Assembly (NCBI GenBank): GCA_903872155.1
Contig: CAIQJP010000092.1
Span: 1 to 64,000 of the forward strand
DNA: 64,000 nucleotides
Source of the DNA: an uncultured Actinomycetes bacterium
GTDB taxonomy: Bacteria > Actinomycetota > Acidimicrobiia > Acidimicrobiales > Ilumatobacteraceae
Reading direction: 5' to 3'
Each line of letters starts with the position of its first letter. Position 1 is the first letter of the stretch. Below, one piece after another: positions 24,697 to 34,489 of the stretch. The notes under the pieces were generated by a model, which was given only the letters and a program-made list of their open reading frames with translations, was not told where the DNA came from and did no database searches. Position numbers and translations under genes: made by a program.

Positions 24697-26037
24697 ATGA
24701 CGAAGTATGAGCCAACGTTTGCGTCACTATCGCAACACGAAGTTCCGGAGTGGTTTCAAGATGCCAAGTTCGGCATCTTTTCGCACTGGACGGTGGGATC
24801 GGTTCCAGCATTCGCGCCATTAGGCAAAGATCCATTCACCCTTGCTCGAGAAGAAGGCGAAGAGATGGCATTCAGCCACACGCCGTATGCCGAGTGGTAT
24901 CAGAACTCAATCAATATTCCTGGTTCGCCAGCCGCCATACACCACGAAAAAGTGTGGGGTAATTGCGACTATTCAACTTTCGTCAACATCTTTCTCGAAG
25001 CGGCCAAAGGATGGGACGCCAAGCGTTGGGAACAATTACTTGCTGCATCGGGCGCGAAGTATTGCGTGATGGTCACCAAGCACCACGACGGTGTTTTGAT
25101 GTGGCCGTCAGAAACACCCAACCCCACTCACGGTGAGAAGTGGTCGTCACAACGCGATCTTGTTCAAGAGTGTGCTGATGCTGCTCGCAATGCTGGTCTT
25201 CGTTTCGGTGTGTATTACTCGGGTGGTATCGATTGGACCTTCCAAGGACTCGGCATTAAGAGTTGGGCAACCTTGTACGGAGCCATTCCGCAAGACGACA
25301 CATATCACGCGTATGCCGAAGCCCATTGGCATGAATTGATCCGTAAGTACAACCCAGATGTTTTGTGGAACGACATTGGTTACCCACGTTTTGGTGAAGG
25401 TGCCGCGCAATTGATGGCTGATTTCTATAACGGCAACCCCGAAGGTGTCGTCAATGATCGCTTTGACTTCATTGGAGTGATGCAAGGAACAAGTCACGCT
25501 GACTTTGGTACGCCCGAATACTCAACCGAGGCTGCTGGTCCGAAAAAGATGTACGAAGTCACGCGCGGAATCGGAACAAGTTTTGGGTACACACAAGACG
25601 AAGATGACTCAACATATTTGTCGATTCCTGCACTCATCACGATGTTCGTCAACATTGTGGCCGATGGTGGAAACTTGTTGTTGAATTACGGTGCAATGCC
25701 AGGTGGCGAAATTCCATGGGCTCAGCAACTGCGATTGCTCGCAATGGGTCAGTGGTTGTCGGTGAACGGTGACGCGATCTATGGCAGTCGACCTCATGAG
25801 ATTTCAACGTTGTCGACCGATGAAGGACTCGTCGTGCGTTTAACTAAGGGTGCCGATGGTGCAACGTACGCCATGGTCATTGGCCGCCCATCAACGGCGA
25901 AGATCACAATTGATGGATTGCCAAAGGGTGATGTGAAATTACTCGGACACCATGCGCCACTGAAGCGCGAAGGTAACACAGTTACTTTGCCTAATCGTCC
26001 CGATGACACCCCCGTCTACACGTTGCGCATTCAGTAA
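24697..26037 (+). CDS. GH29 alpha-L-fucosidase, cytosolic
   Basis: 446 residues. WFQDAKFGIFSHWTVGSVP opens the barrel, TKHHDGVLMWPS (about 127-138) is the family hallmark, and the nucleophile is D226 in LWNDIGYP. The C-terminal 90 residues form the small beta-sandwich. It should release alpha-L-fucose from oligosaccharides. No signal peptide is present, so it acts on imported sugars. GGGGG precedes ATG 24697. It is convergent with the MBL-GH3 genes, and a palindrome sits directly upstream. Fucosidase with a GH3 enzyme and a sulfatase nearby suggests breakdown of a sulfated fucosylated glycan. Confidence 0.93.
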   Translation: MTKYEPTFASLSQHEVPEWFQDAKFGIFSHWTVGSVPAFAPLGKDPFTLAREEGEEMAFSHTPYAEWYQNSINIPGSPAAIHHEKVWGNCDYSTFVNIFLEAAKGWDAKRWEQLLAASGAKYCVMVTKHHDGVLMWPSETPNPTHGEKWSSQRDLVQECADAARNAGLRFGVYYSGGIDWTFQGLGIKSWATLYGAIPQDDTYHAYAEAHWHELIRKYNPDVLWNDIGYPRFGEGAAQLMADFYNGNPEGVVNDRFDFIGVMQGTSHADFGTPEYSTEAAGPKKMYEVTRGIGTSFGYTQDEDDSTYLSIPALITMFVNIVADGGNLLLNYGAMPGGEIPWAQQLRLLAMGQWLSVNGDAIYGSRPHEISTLSTDEGLVVRLTKGADGATYAMVIGRPSTAKITIDGLPKGDVKLLGHHAPLKREGNTVTLPNRPDDTPVYTLRIQ

Positions 26038-26041
26038 CGAG

Positions 26042-26830
26042 TTAGCGTCCCGACTTCACATCAAGCCAGTCACCAGTTCGTAATTCGATGAACTGAGTAC
26101 TGGTGCCAACCAATTGATTGTGTGCGTGTGCGTTACTGCCGTTTACGTAATACAAAGCCTTTTGCCAAAGTTTCATATCGCGTTGCGGTTGAGTCGCTGT
26201 TGCCACCAAGGCTCGAGCGTTTGCGAGTTTTGCAGCCTGTGCAGATTTCTTCGGACCAGCCGTTACAGGTAATACAACAGCGACAACTGATTGCGTAGGT
26301 AACACCGCGACATCAATAGTGCCTAATGATTCTGCAGTTGCCTTCGTGGGTTGATGGGGTTCAATCCATACTCGACCTGCAGAATTTTGCTCGTCATCAA
26401 AAGCCTCAAAAAGAAAGCCAACTGCAATGAGCCCAAGCGGTAGACCAGTTTGAGTCACAGTGACACGAATCTCTCCACCTTCGGTGGAGGCCACTGTGAA
26501 GGTTTCGCCAATTTGATGGGCATAAGTTGAAGTGCAGCCGGCAGCACGTGCAGCTTTAGCAGCCTTGAGATTGCCGTGGACCGGGACATCGCTCATGAGT
26601 TTGAGAGTTTCGGCACGCAAATGGTCATTCACCGAAGTGCACAGAACAATTGCGCCTATTGATCCGCTCTCAAGCTGCAAGTCACGAAGTGATGTAAACC
26701 CAGCGGGGTGTTGACGATCAAACGCACCTCGAATTGGTTCTGGAGTTAGCCACGGGTCAACAAGAATTGAAGTGCCCGCATAAGAGATCTGCCAACTCTG
26801 ATAGTCATCAAGTCTGCGAAGCAACATCAT
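26042..26830 (-). CDS. MBL-fold protein with degenerate metal site
   Basis: 262 residues in the arrangement of UlaG-like metallo-beta-lactamase-fold proteins (QISYAGTSILVDPWL at the start). The zinc motif HxHxDH is replaced by TSVNDHLRAE (about residues 66-75), keeping only the DH pair, and later histidine ligands are not obvious. It is therefore either an enzyme with an altered metal site or a non-catalytic relative. The ATG lies two bases after the GH3 stop, so it is co-expressed with that glycosidase. Two ATGs are adjacent; the first is used. Confidence 0.65.
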   Translation of the reverse strand: MMLLRRLDDYQSWQISYAGTSILVDPWLTPEPIRGAFDRQHPAGFTSLRDLQLESGSIGAIVLCTSVNDHLRAETLKLMSDVPVHGNLKAAKAARAAGCTSTYAHQIGETFTVASTEGGEIRVTVTQTGLPLGLIAVGFLFEAFDDEQNSAGRVWIEPHQPTKATAESLGTIDVAVLPTQSVVAVVLPVTAGPKKSAQAAKLANARALVATATQPQRDMKLWQKALYYVNGSNAHAHNQLVGTSTQFIELRTGDWLDVKSGR

Positions 26831-26832
26831 TG

Positions 26833-29394
26833 CTATTCACTCAAATCAATTTCATTGGAGATCGCAATAACTACTTGTTGGGCAATTTGCGCTGATGATG
26901 ATCCGATATGGATGTCATACAGCCCAGCATCAACTTGCCAGAAACCTTTTTGGTTCAACGAAATACTTGCCGATTCGCCGGTTACTTGAGGTCGCAATAC
27001 TGAGCGGTAGATATCACTCGGATTCCAGAATGCAAAGTCACGAGGTGAAAGTTCAATTGTGATGACGGTGCTTTCACCAGGACTCAAATTCACCTTGGCG
27101 AAACTCTTCAGTTCTTTCTTTGGACGTTGAACCGACGAGTTACGTGGTGCTACATAGACCTGAACAACTTCTGTTCCGGCCCGGTTGCCAATGTTTGTGA
27201 CAGGAATTCGAATCGTGACTTTTTGATCTGATGAAATTTCAGTGTCGTCGCAATCGGGTTGACCGATTTCAAATGTGGTGTACGACAGACCGTGACCAAA
27301 TGGGAAACGCACTGGCAAGTGACGAGATTCGTACCAGCGATAGCCAATGAAGACTCCTTCGCCGTAACGCACTTGTCCGTGTTCTCCAGGGAAGTTTCCG
27401 TAAGCCGGAGTGTGTTCTATTCGTTCAGGGATTGTGGTGGGGAGTCGACCACCGGGGTCGGCTTCACCAAGAAGAACATCGACAACGGCATGTCCCATTT
27501 CTTGTCCACCAAACCAGATCTGCATCACCGAAGGAACGTCGTTGGCCCACGACATGTCGACCGGTGCTCCGGTATTAACGAGAACGACGGTCTTTTTGTT
27601 TACCGCGGCAACGGCACGAATAAGTTCTACTTGTCGACCTGGAAGATCGAGAGTGTCACGATCGTGACCTTCGCTCTCCCAATCGTCGGTGGTGCCAACG
27701 ACGACAAGTGCGATATCGCATTCGGCAGCAAGTTCAACCGCACGACGTACGGGATCGTCTTGTTCAACAAACTGCAATCCGACTTGGGCGCCATGAGCCC
27801 ACTGCTTATTCGTTGCATCACATTCAAGAACAAGTTCATGTTGCTGACCGGCTACGAGATCGACGATCGCGGTCACTTCAACGCTGCCCATGCCAAAGAA
27901 AGATTGACCACGTGGAGGAATCGTTGAAGCGCCATCAACGACTAGTGCACCATCAAGTAATAGTCGGCATGGACTGACTTCAACGAGAGACACGACATAT
28001 TGACCAGTCGTTTCAACAGTGATGAGCCCTGTTGCCTTGAAGTGATAACTAGAAGTTGGAACACCAGCATCGTTGCGAGCGACTAACAAAATACGTCCAT
28101 CGGGTCGATGTACTCGGGTGAGTTCGGTGTTGTTAGATGCATCACCGTCAAAGACGACCACTTCAAATCCGGGAGTTCCATCGGGGCGCTTCACCATGAG
28201 AGGATCAACGGTGGGTGTGGTTTTGTCGATGTTGCCGCCGGCTTCGTGACGAACTGCCACCTTTGCGCCGAGTCGTTCGCGCAAAACATCAATGATCGCG
28301 GTGCGGTGATGGGGCATGACTTCAGCCGATCCACCACCCATGATGCGAGTACGTTCAGCATTTGGTCCGATGACCGCAACCGACTTCAAACCATTGGTGT
28401 TGAGTGGCAGTAGGGCCTGATCATTGACTTTTTCATTGCGTAACAAGACCATCGAACTAATAGCAGCGCGTCGTGCAAGTTGGCGATGTTCGGGGAGGTC
28501 AATTGCCATTGGAACTTGGGGTTCATCATCTAATGCACCGAGTCGTTCGAAAGTTGAGAGCAATGTGCGTACGGCACGATCAAGGTCAGCTTCATCAACC
28601 CGACCATCATTGACCGCTTCGGCCAAGAACTTTCCGTAGCCGCGTGGTGGAGCGGGCATTTCAAGATCTAGACCTGCATGCGCAGCGCCTTCGGTTGTGA
28701 ACCCAGCAAACCAATCGGTCACAACAAAACCTTCAAAGCCCCATTCATCACGGAGGATGTCTTGTAAGAGTTCGCGATTTTCGGCGCAGTACACACCGTT
28801 CATCCGATTGTACGAAGTCATGATTCCGAGTGAACCACCTTCGCGAACTGCTAACTCGAAAGGAAGCAGGTAGACCTCGCGCAAGGTGCGCTGATCAATC
28901 ACACTGTTGATAGTCATTCGTTCAAATTCAGCATCGTTACCAACGAAGTGTTTGACCGTTGTTGCTACGCCGCGTGATTGCACACCACGAATGAATGACG
29001 CAGCGAGCTTGCCCGACAGAAGTGGATCTTCGGAGTAACACTCAAAGCTTCGACCAAATAAAGGTGAGCGATGGAGATTGACGGTGGGTGCGAGTAATAC
29101 GCGTGCACCTTTTGAACGAGTTTGGTGACCGAGAGCAACACCAAGTTCTTCAAGCAATGGAACATCAAATGTTGCTCCGAGAGCCGATCCGCACGGAATA
29201 CATAGAGTCGCGACCTGAGTTCCGATACCAGGAGTAATGGGTCCCCGTGCACCAGCAGGACCGTCGGTGACCGTGACTGCTGGGATATCAAAGCGATCGA
29301 CTGGGTTCGTAGACCACATCGTGGCACCAGTGGTGAGAAGTGCCTTTTCTTCAATTGTCATCTGGTCAATAAGTTTGTTGATATCCCGCGTCAC
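26833..29394 (-). CDS. GH3 beta-glycosidase with PA14 insert
   Basis: 853 residues, no signal peptide. The first GH3 domain carries the nucleophile D227 in FVVTDWFAG. The second contains a PA14-like insert (about 400-545) and an acid/base candidate in DDWESEGHDRD (E573 or E575). A fibronectin-III-like domain ends the protein (VTIRIPVTNIGNRAGTEVVQVY). This is the BglX-like plan of intracellular beta-glucosidase/xylosidase enzymes with PA14, which gates access to short chains. GTG at 29394 has a weak Shine-Dalgarno. Specificity cannot be read; neighbours favour fucosylated or sulfated oligosaccharides. Confidence 0.92.
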   Translation of the reverse strand: MTRDINKLIDQMTIEEKALLTTGATMWSTNPVDRFDIPAVTVTDGPAGARGPITPGIGTQVATLCIPCGSALGATFDVPLLEELGVALGHQTRSKGARVLLAPTVNLHRSPLFGRSFECYSEDPLLSGKLAASFIRGVQSRGVATTVKHFVGNDAEFERMTINSVIDQRTLREVYLLPFELAVREGGSLGIMTSYNRMNGVYCAENRELLQDILRDEWGFEGFVVTDWFAGFTTEGAAHAGLDLEMPAPPRGYGKFLAEAVNDGRVDEADLDRAVRTLLSTFERLGALDDEPQVPMAIDLPEHRQLARRAAISSMVLLRNEKVNDQALLPLNTNGLKSVAVIGPNAERTRIMGGGSAEVMPHHRTAIIDVLRERLGAKVAVRHEAGGNIDKTTPTVDPLMVKRPDGTPGFEVVVFDGDASNNTELTRVHRPDGRILLVARNDAGVPTSSYHFKATGLITVETTGQYVVSLVEVSPCRLLLDGALVVDGASTIPPRGQSFFGMGSVEVTAIVDLVAGQQHELVLECDATNKQWAHGAQVGLQFVEQDDPVRRAVELAAECDIALVVVGTTDDWESEGHDRDTLDLPGRQVELIRAVAAVNKKTVVLVNTGAPVDMSWANDVPSVMQIWFGGQEMGHAVVDVLLGEADPGGRLPTTIPERIEHTPAYGNFPGEHGQVRYGEGVFIGYRWYESRHLPVRFPFGHGLSYTTFEIGQPDCDDTEISSDQKVTIRIPVTNIGNRAGTEVVQVYVAPRNSSVQRPKKELKSFAKVNLSPGESTVITIELSPRDFAFWNPSDIYRSVLRPQVTGESASISLNQKGFWQVDAGLYDIHIGSSSAQIAQQVVIAISNEIDLSE

Positions 29395-29433
29395 ACTCTT
29401 GAGTTTGTCACCTTTGAGTGCGCTGATTTGGAC

Positions 29434-30063
29434 TCAGACACCGAAGGATGTGGAGCGAACCGCCTGAACAAGTTCATCGGGACCCGAAAGCTCAACACGG
29501 GCGTGATCTTGGCGGCCATACACAAACATGATGAGTTCTCCGACCTCACCAGTGACGGTCACTGCAGGATCACCTTTTTTGGCAACGATTGCTGATCCTT
29601 GCGTGATCTGCAGGATGAGTCCGCAGGGAGACTTCCGGGCAAACAGTCGGCCGCCTTGGGTGATTGAAGTTCGTAACTGCGATTCGAGATTGTCAATCAA
29701 TGTCCGCGGCTCCCAATTGGGCTGGGCACGCCGAACATCTTCAAGGTGAACAAAGAACTCAACCGTATTGGTGAGTCGGTCCAGAAAGGCCAGTCGCATG
29801 GGCGAGATACGCGGAGGTCCGTTACGAATCGTTTCAACCAATGATTTCCATTCTCGTTGAGCAACACCTTTGCGTACTCTTTCGCCGTAGGCAGCAAGTG
29901 GCTTGATCAAAATTCCACCGGCGGCATCGGGGCGAGATTCACGAACAATGATGTGTGCCGCCAGATCGCGAGTTGTCCAACCCTCACACAATGTCGGTGC
30001 ATCTGGACCTACTTCAAGAAAGAGATTGCAAAGTGCATGTCGTTCAGACTGCGCTGGGTTCAT
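29434..30063 (-). CDS. TIGR03085-family metal-binding protein (DinB/MDMPI-like)
   Basis: 209 residues. EVGPDAPTLCEGWTTRDLAAHI and SRPDAAGGILI near the start, then NTVEFFVHLEDVRRAQPNW, match the TIGR03085 family, a four-helix DinB-like fold related to mycothiol-dependent maleylpyruvate isomerase. Histidines in AAHI and FVHLED are the expected metal ligands. AAGGAG precedes ATG 30063, and the start overlaps the sulfatase stop by 4 bp. A thiol-linked role is suggested by the family, but none is shown here. Confidence 0.85.
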   Translation of the reverse strand: MNPAQSERHALCNLFLEVGPDAPTLCEGWTTRDLAAHIIVRESRPDAAGGILIKPLAAYGERVRKGVAQREWKSLVETIRNGPPRISPMRLAFLDRLTNTVEFFVHLEDVRRAQPNWEPRTLIDNLESQLRTSITQGGRLFARKSPCGLILQITQGSAIVAKKGDPAVTVTGEVGELIMFVYGRQDHARVELSGPDELVQAVRSTSFGV

Positions 30064-31556
30064 AGTTTTTCTCCTTGTTCGGACTGTCTCCACGAAACTC
30101 CTGGTGGCCATTGGCCAATACCACCATTCTCAACGAGTAGTCCAGTATGTGTGCGATCAGCATGTCGACTACGCCAGACCAACATGCGTTGAGCCATATG
30201 CAAAATGCGTTGTGGATCGGTGACCTGAGTACGCCATGTGGGATCGGCGGCAATGTCAAAACACAGTGACGATCCATCGCCAAATTGCACGTAGGCGGTA
30301 TCAACGGTGCGGTGAACTGCGAGATGACTTTCGTTGAGTCGTTCATCCCATGGCCATTGATTTTGAACATGCGGAATCAGCGCGTAACGCCAATCAAATT
30401 CCCATGAAGCACCTTCACGCCATGTGGTGGGTTCGTCACCAGACAAGAAGGGAATGAGGGAATGACCATCGCACTGCAAAGGAATTGGTTGTTCCCAGAT
30501 TTGCGCAAGTGTCGGAAGTAGGTCAACACTTTCGGTGAACTCTGTGACGACATTTCCATGGGCGTGTGGTCGCGAAGGATCGCGAATAATCATTGGTATG
30601 TGATGACTTTCTTCAAACCATGCCACTTTTTGCACGAGTCCGTGATCACCGAGTTGTTCGCCATGATCAGCAGTCACGATGATGATGGTGTTGGCCCACT
30701 GATTGAGATCACGAAGGGTCTGCCAGAGTCGACCCATTTGTTCGTCAACGGCAGAGATCATGCCAAAGTACTGGGAACGCAGATGACGAATCTCGGACTC
30801 TTCAACTGGTGCCGCTGTCATTTCAATCTTCAGTAACAGGTCATGAAAACTATGTCGTTCTTCGGCAGGAGTAGTTGGAAGACCGACATCGGCGGGGTCG
30901 TACATATGAGCGAAATGACCGGGCGCCGAATAAGGCGGGTGTGGGCGCAGATAGCTCGCATGAATAAACCAAGGCTCGTTTGCATCGGTACTCGACAAGT
31001 AATCAATGAGGCGGTTGGTTGTGAAACTTGAAACGCTGTGTTCAACCGGCCGCTCGTGCTCGGTATCCAACATGTGCATATGACCGAGTGATGTGTCGTA
31101 GCCATGACTAGTTAAGAAGTCGACCCAAGGTTGATGAGGGCCAGTGAGATTCAGTTGCCATTCAAATCCAGGCAGAATTTCTTCATAAGTCTGTAAACGC
31201 GGATCATCGGGACTGATGGTCATTCGCGGATCTATGGATTGATCGGTGTAGCCAAAGAGTTTTCCTTGATAACCACTTCGTTGTGCAAGTCGTGCCACGT
31301 TGTCAAATCGATTATCAAGTGGAGTTCCATTTGCGACGACTCGATGGTTCATTTGATACATACCCGTGTATAGGCCAGCTCGGCCAGGTGCACACGGAGT
31401 TGATTGGGTGTAGTGGCGTGAAAAACGCACTCCCGACTGAGCTAATTCATCAAGGTTTGGAGTTTGGACAATGAAATGGTCGGCGCATGACAGCGCATCA
31501 CCACGAAATTGATCAAGAGTAATGAAGAGAACGTTTGGGCGGCTGCTCACTCTCAC
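30060..31556 (-). CDS. Type I sulfatase (cysteine type)
   Basis: 498 residues. The formylglycine motif CAPGR lies at residues 55-59 within STPCAPGRAGLYTG. Metal ligands appear in LDQFRGD near residue 16 and in TADHGEQLGDHG around residue 300. The family hydrolyses sulfate esters after the cysteine is converted to formylglycine by another enzyme, which is not in this window. No signal peptide is seen, so it would be cytosolic, unusual for polysaccharide sulfatases. GTG codons at 31556 and 31550 compete. It is coupled to the TIGR03085 gene and lies upstream of the GH3 gene. Confidence 0.9.
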   Translation of the reverse strand: MRVSSRPNVLFITLDQFRGDALSCADHFIVQTPNLDELAQSGVRFSRHYTQSTPCAPGRAGLYTGMYQMNHRVVANGTPLDNRFDNVARLAQRSGYQGKLFGYTDQSIDPRMTISPDDPRLQTYEEILPGFEWQLNLTGPHQPWVDFLTSHGYDTSLGHMHMLDTEHERPVEHSVSSFTTNRLIDYLSSTDANEPWFIHASYLRPHPPYSAPGHFAHMYDPADVGLPTTPAEERHSFHDLLLKIEMTAAPVEESEIRHLRSQYFGMISAVDEQMGRLWQTLRDLNQWANTIIIVTADHGEQLGDHGLVQKVAWFEESHHIPMIIRDPSRPHAHGNVVTEFTESVDLLPTLAQIWEQPIPLQCDGHSLIPFLSGDEPTTWREGASWEFDWRYALIPHVQNQWPWDERLNESHLAVHRTVDTAYVQFGDGSSLCFDIAADPTWRTQVTDPQRILHMAQRMLVWRSRHADRTHTGLLVENGGIGQWPPGVSWRQSEQGEKL

Positions 31557-31569
31557 AGCCTGCCACTAA

Positions 31570-32631
31570 TTAGTCCTTCAGTGTGTACTGGTAACGCCCA
31601 TCGATATCAGCACGATCCATTTCGCCGGCTAAGCGAAGATGCTCAAGGTGGGCGTATGTCTCGCTATCGGCCATTCCACCTTGTGAACGTGGTGAGAAAA
31701 GATACGTTGACATTTCCATCACTGTTGTGGGTCGGTTCACTTCGATGCAAGCATCACGTAATTTCTGGAGGCGCCCGACGTGATGTTCTTTGATGTCGTT
31801 GGCTCGCCCAGCAAGATCGGTGAAGATGTCACCGTGCGCAGGTAATGCGATCTTGACCTGCGGACCAAAGGCTGCGACTTTGTCAAGCGATTCAAAAAAT
31901 AGGTTGAGCGGATCTTTGGCGGGCATCATGCCACTGATATGTGGAGTGATGGTCGGTAACACATGGTCTCCACAAAGCATCAGTCCAAGTTCGGGGTCGA
32001 ACAAACACAAATGGTCGGCAGTGTGACCAGGAGTATGAATAGCAACCCATTCGCGACGCGCAAAACGAAAGTGTTCGGCATCGGCTAAGCGAATTGTTGG
32101 TCGAGGCAAGCGCATGAGCCTGGGAATTCGACGCGTCACCGCAATACGGGCACGCCGCTTAAAGGGGATATCCATTCCGGGTCCGCCCCACGGTGGAGGC
32201 TCCCAGGGCATGCGATGCTTTGGCGCGTTGTCTGGATCGTCGATGTCGACATCGGGTGGTTCGGTGGGATCCCAAAAGACGCGGAATTTTTCGTGCGTGA
32301 TGATGTCGCAACCAGTTTCGGCATGCAACCAATGTGCGCCACCGAAATGATCGGGATGACTATGAGTCACAATGACCGAGTGAACTCGCTTGAGGGGAAC
32401 GCCCATTTGGACGAGTCGTTTTTTGACAACTGCGTAACTGGCCTTCTCGGGAAGACCGGGGTCAACCAAAGTGACACCGCGCTCATCTTCAAGCACATAC
32501 ATATTGACGTGACCAAGCCCAGGAATTGAGATCGGCAACTGAGCTCGCAGAACACCTGGAGCAATTTCGAGAATGTCGTCTCTCGCCGGCAATTGCTCTT
32601 GTTTAGGTATTCGGGGGGCAGGTTGGGTCAT
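31570..32631 (-). CDS. MBL-fold metallo-hydrolase
   Basis: 353 residues with an intact metal site: [10 protein letters not shown] (HxHxDH, about residue 89), [13 protein letters not shown] (about 217) and a later LPAHGD (about 265). The winged C-terminal segment after residue 290 resembles that of LACTB2/MBL hydrolases acting on thioesters or RNA. Cytoplasmic. It overlaps the oligoribonuclease gene by 4 bp at its 5' end and is followed 13 bp later by the sulfatase. A glyoxalase-II-like or nuclease role is possible; unresolved. Confidence 0.85.
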   Translation of the reverse strand: MTQPAPRIPKQEQLPARDDILEIAPGVLRAQLPISIPGLGHVNMYVLEDERGVTLVDPGLPEKASYAVVKKRLVQMGVPLKRVHSVIVTHSHPDHFGGAHWLHAETGCDIITHEKFRVFWDPTEPPDVDIDDPDNAPKHRMPWEPPPWGGPGMDIPFKRRARIAVTRRIPRLMRLPRPTIRLADAEHFRFARREWVAIHTPGHTADHLCLFDPELGLMLCGDHVLPTITPHISGMMPAKDPLNLFFESLDKVAAFGPQVKIALPAHGDIFTDLAGRANDIKEHHVGRLQKLRDACIEVNRPTTVMEMSTYLFSPRSQGGMADSETYAHLEHLRLAGEMDRADIDGRYQYTLKD

Positions 32632-33161
32632 TGAACAAAAACTTTCTCGCGGTAGAAGCGTAATTCGGCGATGCTTTCATGAACATCGTCGAGCGCGCGG
32701 TGCTTACCAACTTTGAAGGGTCGCACACTGTCGCTACCGGGATACCAACGCTTCACGAGTTCTTTGATGGTGCTGACATCAACCGAGCGATAGTGCAAGT
32801 GGTTTTCAATGTCGGGAAGATAGCGGGCCAAGAATCGGCGATCGGTGCCAATTGAGTTGCCACACAACGGAACCGTACGAGCCTCGGGAACATGAGCCTT
32901 AATGAAGTCGAGCGTTTGTTGACCGGCTTGTTCGAGGGTGATCGTGGATTCACGAATCATGGTGAGAAGACCCGACTTGGTATGCATATCGACCACAAAC
33001 TTGTCCATAGCGGCCAGCACTTCATCGGTCTGATGAATGACGAGATCGGGACCTTCGGCAATGACATTGAGTTGGTCGTCAGTGACGATCGTCGCAATTT
33101 CAACGATGACGTCTTTTTCGGGGATCAGCCCCGTCATTTCCAAATCCATCCACACAAGCAC
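32628..33161 (-). CDS. orn: Oligoribonuclease
   Basis: 177 residues of the DEDDh 3'-5' exonuclease family. WMDLEMTGL at the start supplies the first two acidic ligands, [11 protein letters not shown] the next aspartate, and [12 protein letters not shown] the final His-Asp pair. It degrades two- to five-base RNA fragments, including pGpG from cyclic di-GMP breakdown. GTG at 33161 was chosen to give the family length; the frame is open a further 38 codons with no better start. It is divergent from dut by about 98 bp. Confidence 0.9.
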   Translation of the reverse strand: MLVWMDLEMTGLIPEKDVIVEIATIVTDDQLNVIAEGPDLVIHQTDEVLAAMDKFVVDMHTKSGLLTMIRESTITLEQAGQQTLDFIKAHVPEARTVPLCGNSIGTDRRFLARYLPDIENHLHYRSVDVSTIKELVKRWYPGSDSVRPFKVGKHRALDDVHESIAELRFYREKVFVQ

Positions 33162-33259
33162 ATCGGAGACGATACGCCATCGCTGTGGCGTTCTATCAAT
33201 GCGCCGATTCTTATTGGTCCGTTTTTCAAAATTGGTGCTTGAGCCCGTATCGTCATGGC

Positions 33260-33706
33260 ATGACCGATCTGCCACTCAGCATTTCTGTTGTTCGTCTCGA
33301 CAAACAACTAGACCTTCCGACGTACGCTCACGATGGTGATGCGGGCCTTGATTTGATGGCTCGAGAAGAAATCACCATTTCACCCGCGGGAGGCCGCATC
33401 TTGATGCCGACCGGCATTTCAATCGCCATTCCGCGGGGATATGCGGGTTTTGTATTGCCCCGAAGCGGGCTCGCCCTCAAGAACGGAGTCACCGTTCTGA
33501 ATAGTCCAGGGCTCATCGATTCGGCGTATCGCGGCGAAATCAAGGTGGTTTTGGTCAATACCGACCCCCGAAACCCGTATCGCATCAGTCGCGGTGACCG
33601 TATTGCTCAACTCGTGATTCAACCCGTCTCACAAGTGCAATGGAATGAAGTGAACAAACTCGATGACAATGACCGCGGCGGCGGTTTTGGACATTCTGGT
33701 CGTTGA
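33260..33706 (+). CDS. dut: Deoxyuridine 5'-triphosphate nucleotidohydrolase (dUTPase)
   Basis: 148 residues, trimeric dUTPase type. All five motifs are present: DAGLDLMA (1), PRSGLALK (2), [11 protein letters not shown] (3), RGDRIAQLV (4) and RGGGFGHSG (5, the mobile C-terminal arm). It converts dUTP to dUMP, keeping uracil out of DNA and feeding dTMP synthesis. ATG at 33260 has no Shine-Dalgarno and may be near-leaderless. It is divergent from orn and convergent with a PlsC-like gene one base away. Confidence 0.95.
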   Translation: MTDLPLSISVVRLDKQLDLPTYAHDGDAGLDLMAREEITISPAGGRILMPTGISIAIPRGYAGFVLPRSGLALKNGVTVLNSPGLIDSAYRGEIKVVLVNTDPRNPYRISRGDRIAQLVIQPVSQVQWNEVNKLDDNDRGGGFGHSGR

Positions 33707-33707
33707 T

Positions 33708-34448
33708 TTACGCGGCAGCGCTCATTTTGGCCACTTCGGCCACGATCAAGTCTCGAACACGCTCTCGAAGTATCGGAATATCGTCTTCGGTCATACCTGC
33801 GGTGCTGATGGGTTCAAGGACGCGAACTTCAGCATTGGTGTCGCCCATTCGCCAGTCATGCTTGCGTAGCGCCGAACGGGTGCCGTGAACGGCCATCGGC
33901 AAGATGGGTGTACCAGTCGTAATAGCCAGTCGGAAAGCTCCATCTTTGAACGCCCGAATTTCTCCATCAAGACTGCGGGTGCCTTCGGGGAAAATCATCA
34001 CCGACATTTTGCGATCTAGCCAGGTCTCGCACACCTTCAAAGCTGCGGCACCACTTGAGCGGTCCCCACGTACGAGCGAAACATCACCAGACATTTTCAT
34101 CATCCATCCGACTAACGGAATCTTCAGGATCGTTTCTTTGCTCAACCACTTCATTTCGATCTTGAGGTGGCTGATCAAGAGCATGTCGACAAAGCTCTCG
34201 TGGTTAGACACCATCACATATGGGTTGCGTTTGTTCTTGGGCAATTCACCACTCGTATGAAATTTCCAAAGAGGGTTGAGCCACTGGTGCAAAACACAAA
34301 GTCGACGGAAGGTGTAGCCAGTCAAATAACGACCCTTATCAAATGGCATCGTCGCAATCCAGACGATAAAGACCAAGGGTGTCCACACGATGACGATCAC
34401 GCCGAGGGCGAACCAACTCCAAAAACTCAAAACGCTTCTTTTCAGCAC
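33708..34448 (-). CDS. 1-acyl-sn-glycerol-3-phosphate acyltransferase (PlsC-like)
   Basis: 246 residues. One hydrophobic N-terminal helix precedes the core, with NHESFVDML (HX4D, about residue 82), KRxG-like segments and FPEGTRSLDG (about residue 155). It should acylate lysophosphatidic acid in phospholipid synthesis at the inner membrane. Compared with the acyltransferase at 14675 it has the standard short length. It is divergent from the cytidine deaminase gene by 41 bp. Confidence 0.9.
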   Translation of the reverse strand: MLKRSVLSFWSWFALGVIVIVWTPLVFIVWIATMPFDKGRYLTGYTFRRLCVLHQWLNPLWKFHTSGELPKNKRNPYVMVSNHESFVDMLLISHLKIEMKWLSKETILKIPLVGWMMKMSGDVSLVRGDRSSGAAALKVCETWLDRKMSVMIFPEGTRSLDGEIRAFKDGAFRLAITTGTPILPMAVHGTRSALRKHDWRMGDTNAEVRVLEPISTAGMTEDDIPILRERVRDLIVAEVAKMSAAA

Positions 34449-34489
34449 ATTTCATGTTTGCACATGAAAAGGTGTCATAAGGTTGTTCT

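Noticed and set aside
27259-27927. 222-codon plus-strand frame inside the GH3 gene
   Set aside because: Antisense shadow of GH3; no ribosome site and no recognisable domain, while the GH3 motifs on the other strand are unbroken.
33162-33275. 38-residue N-terminal extension of oligoribonuclease
   Set aside because: It would overlap the start of dut on the other strand and the family begins directly at the WMDLEMTG segment.
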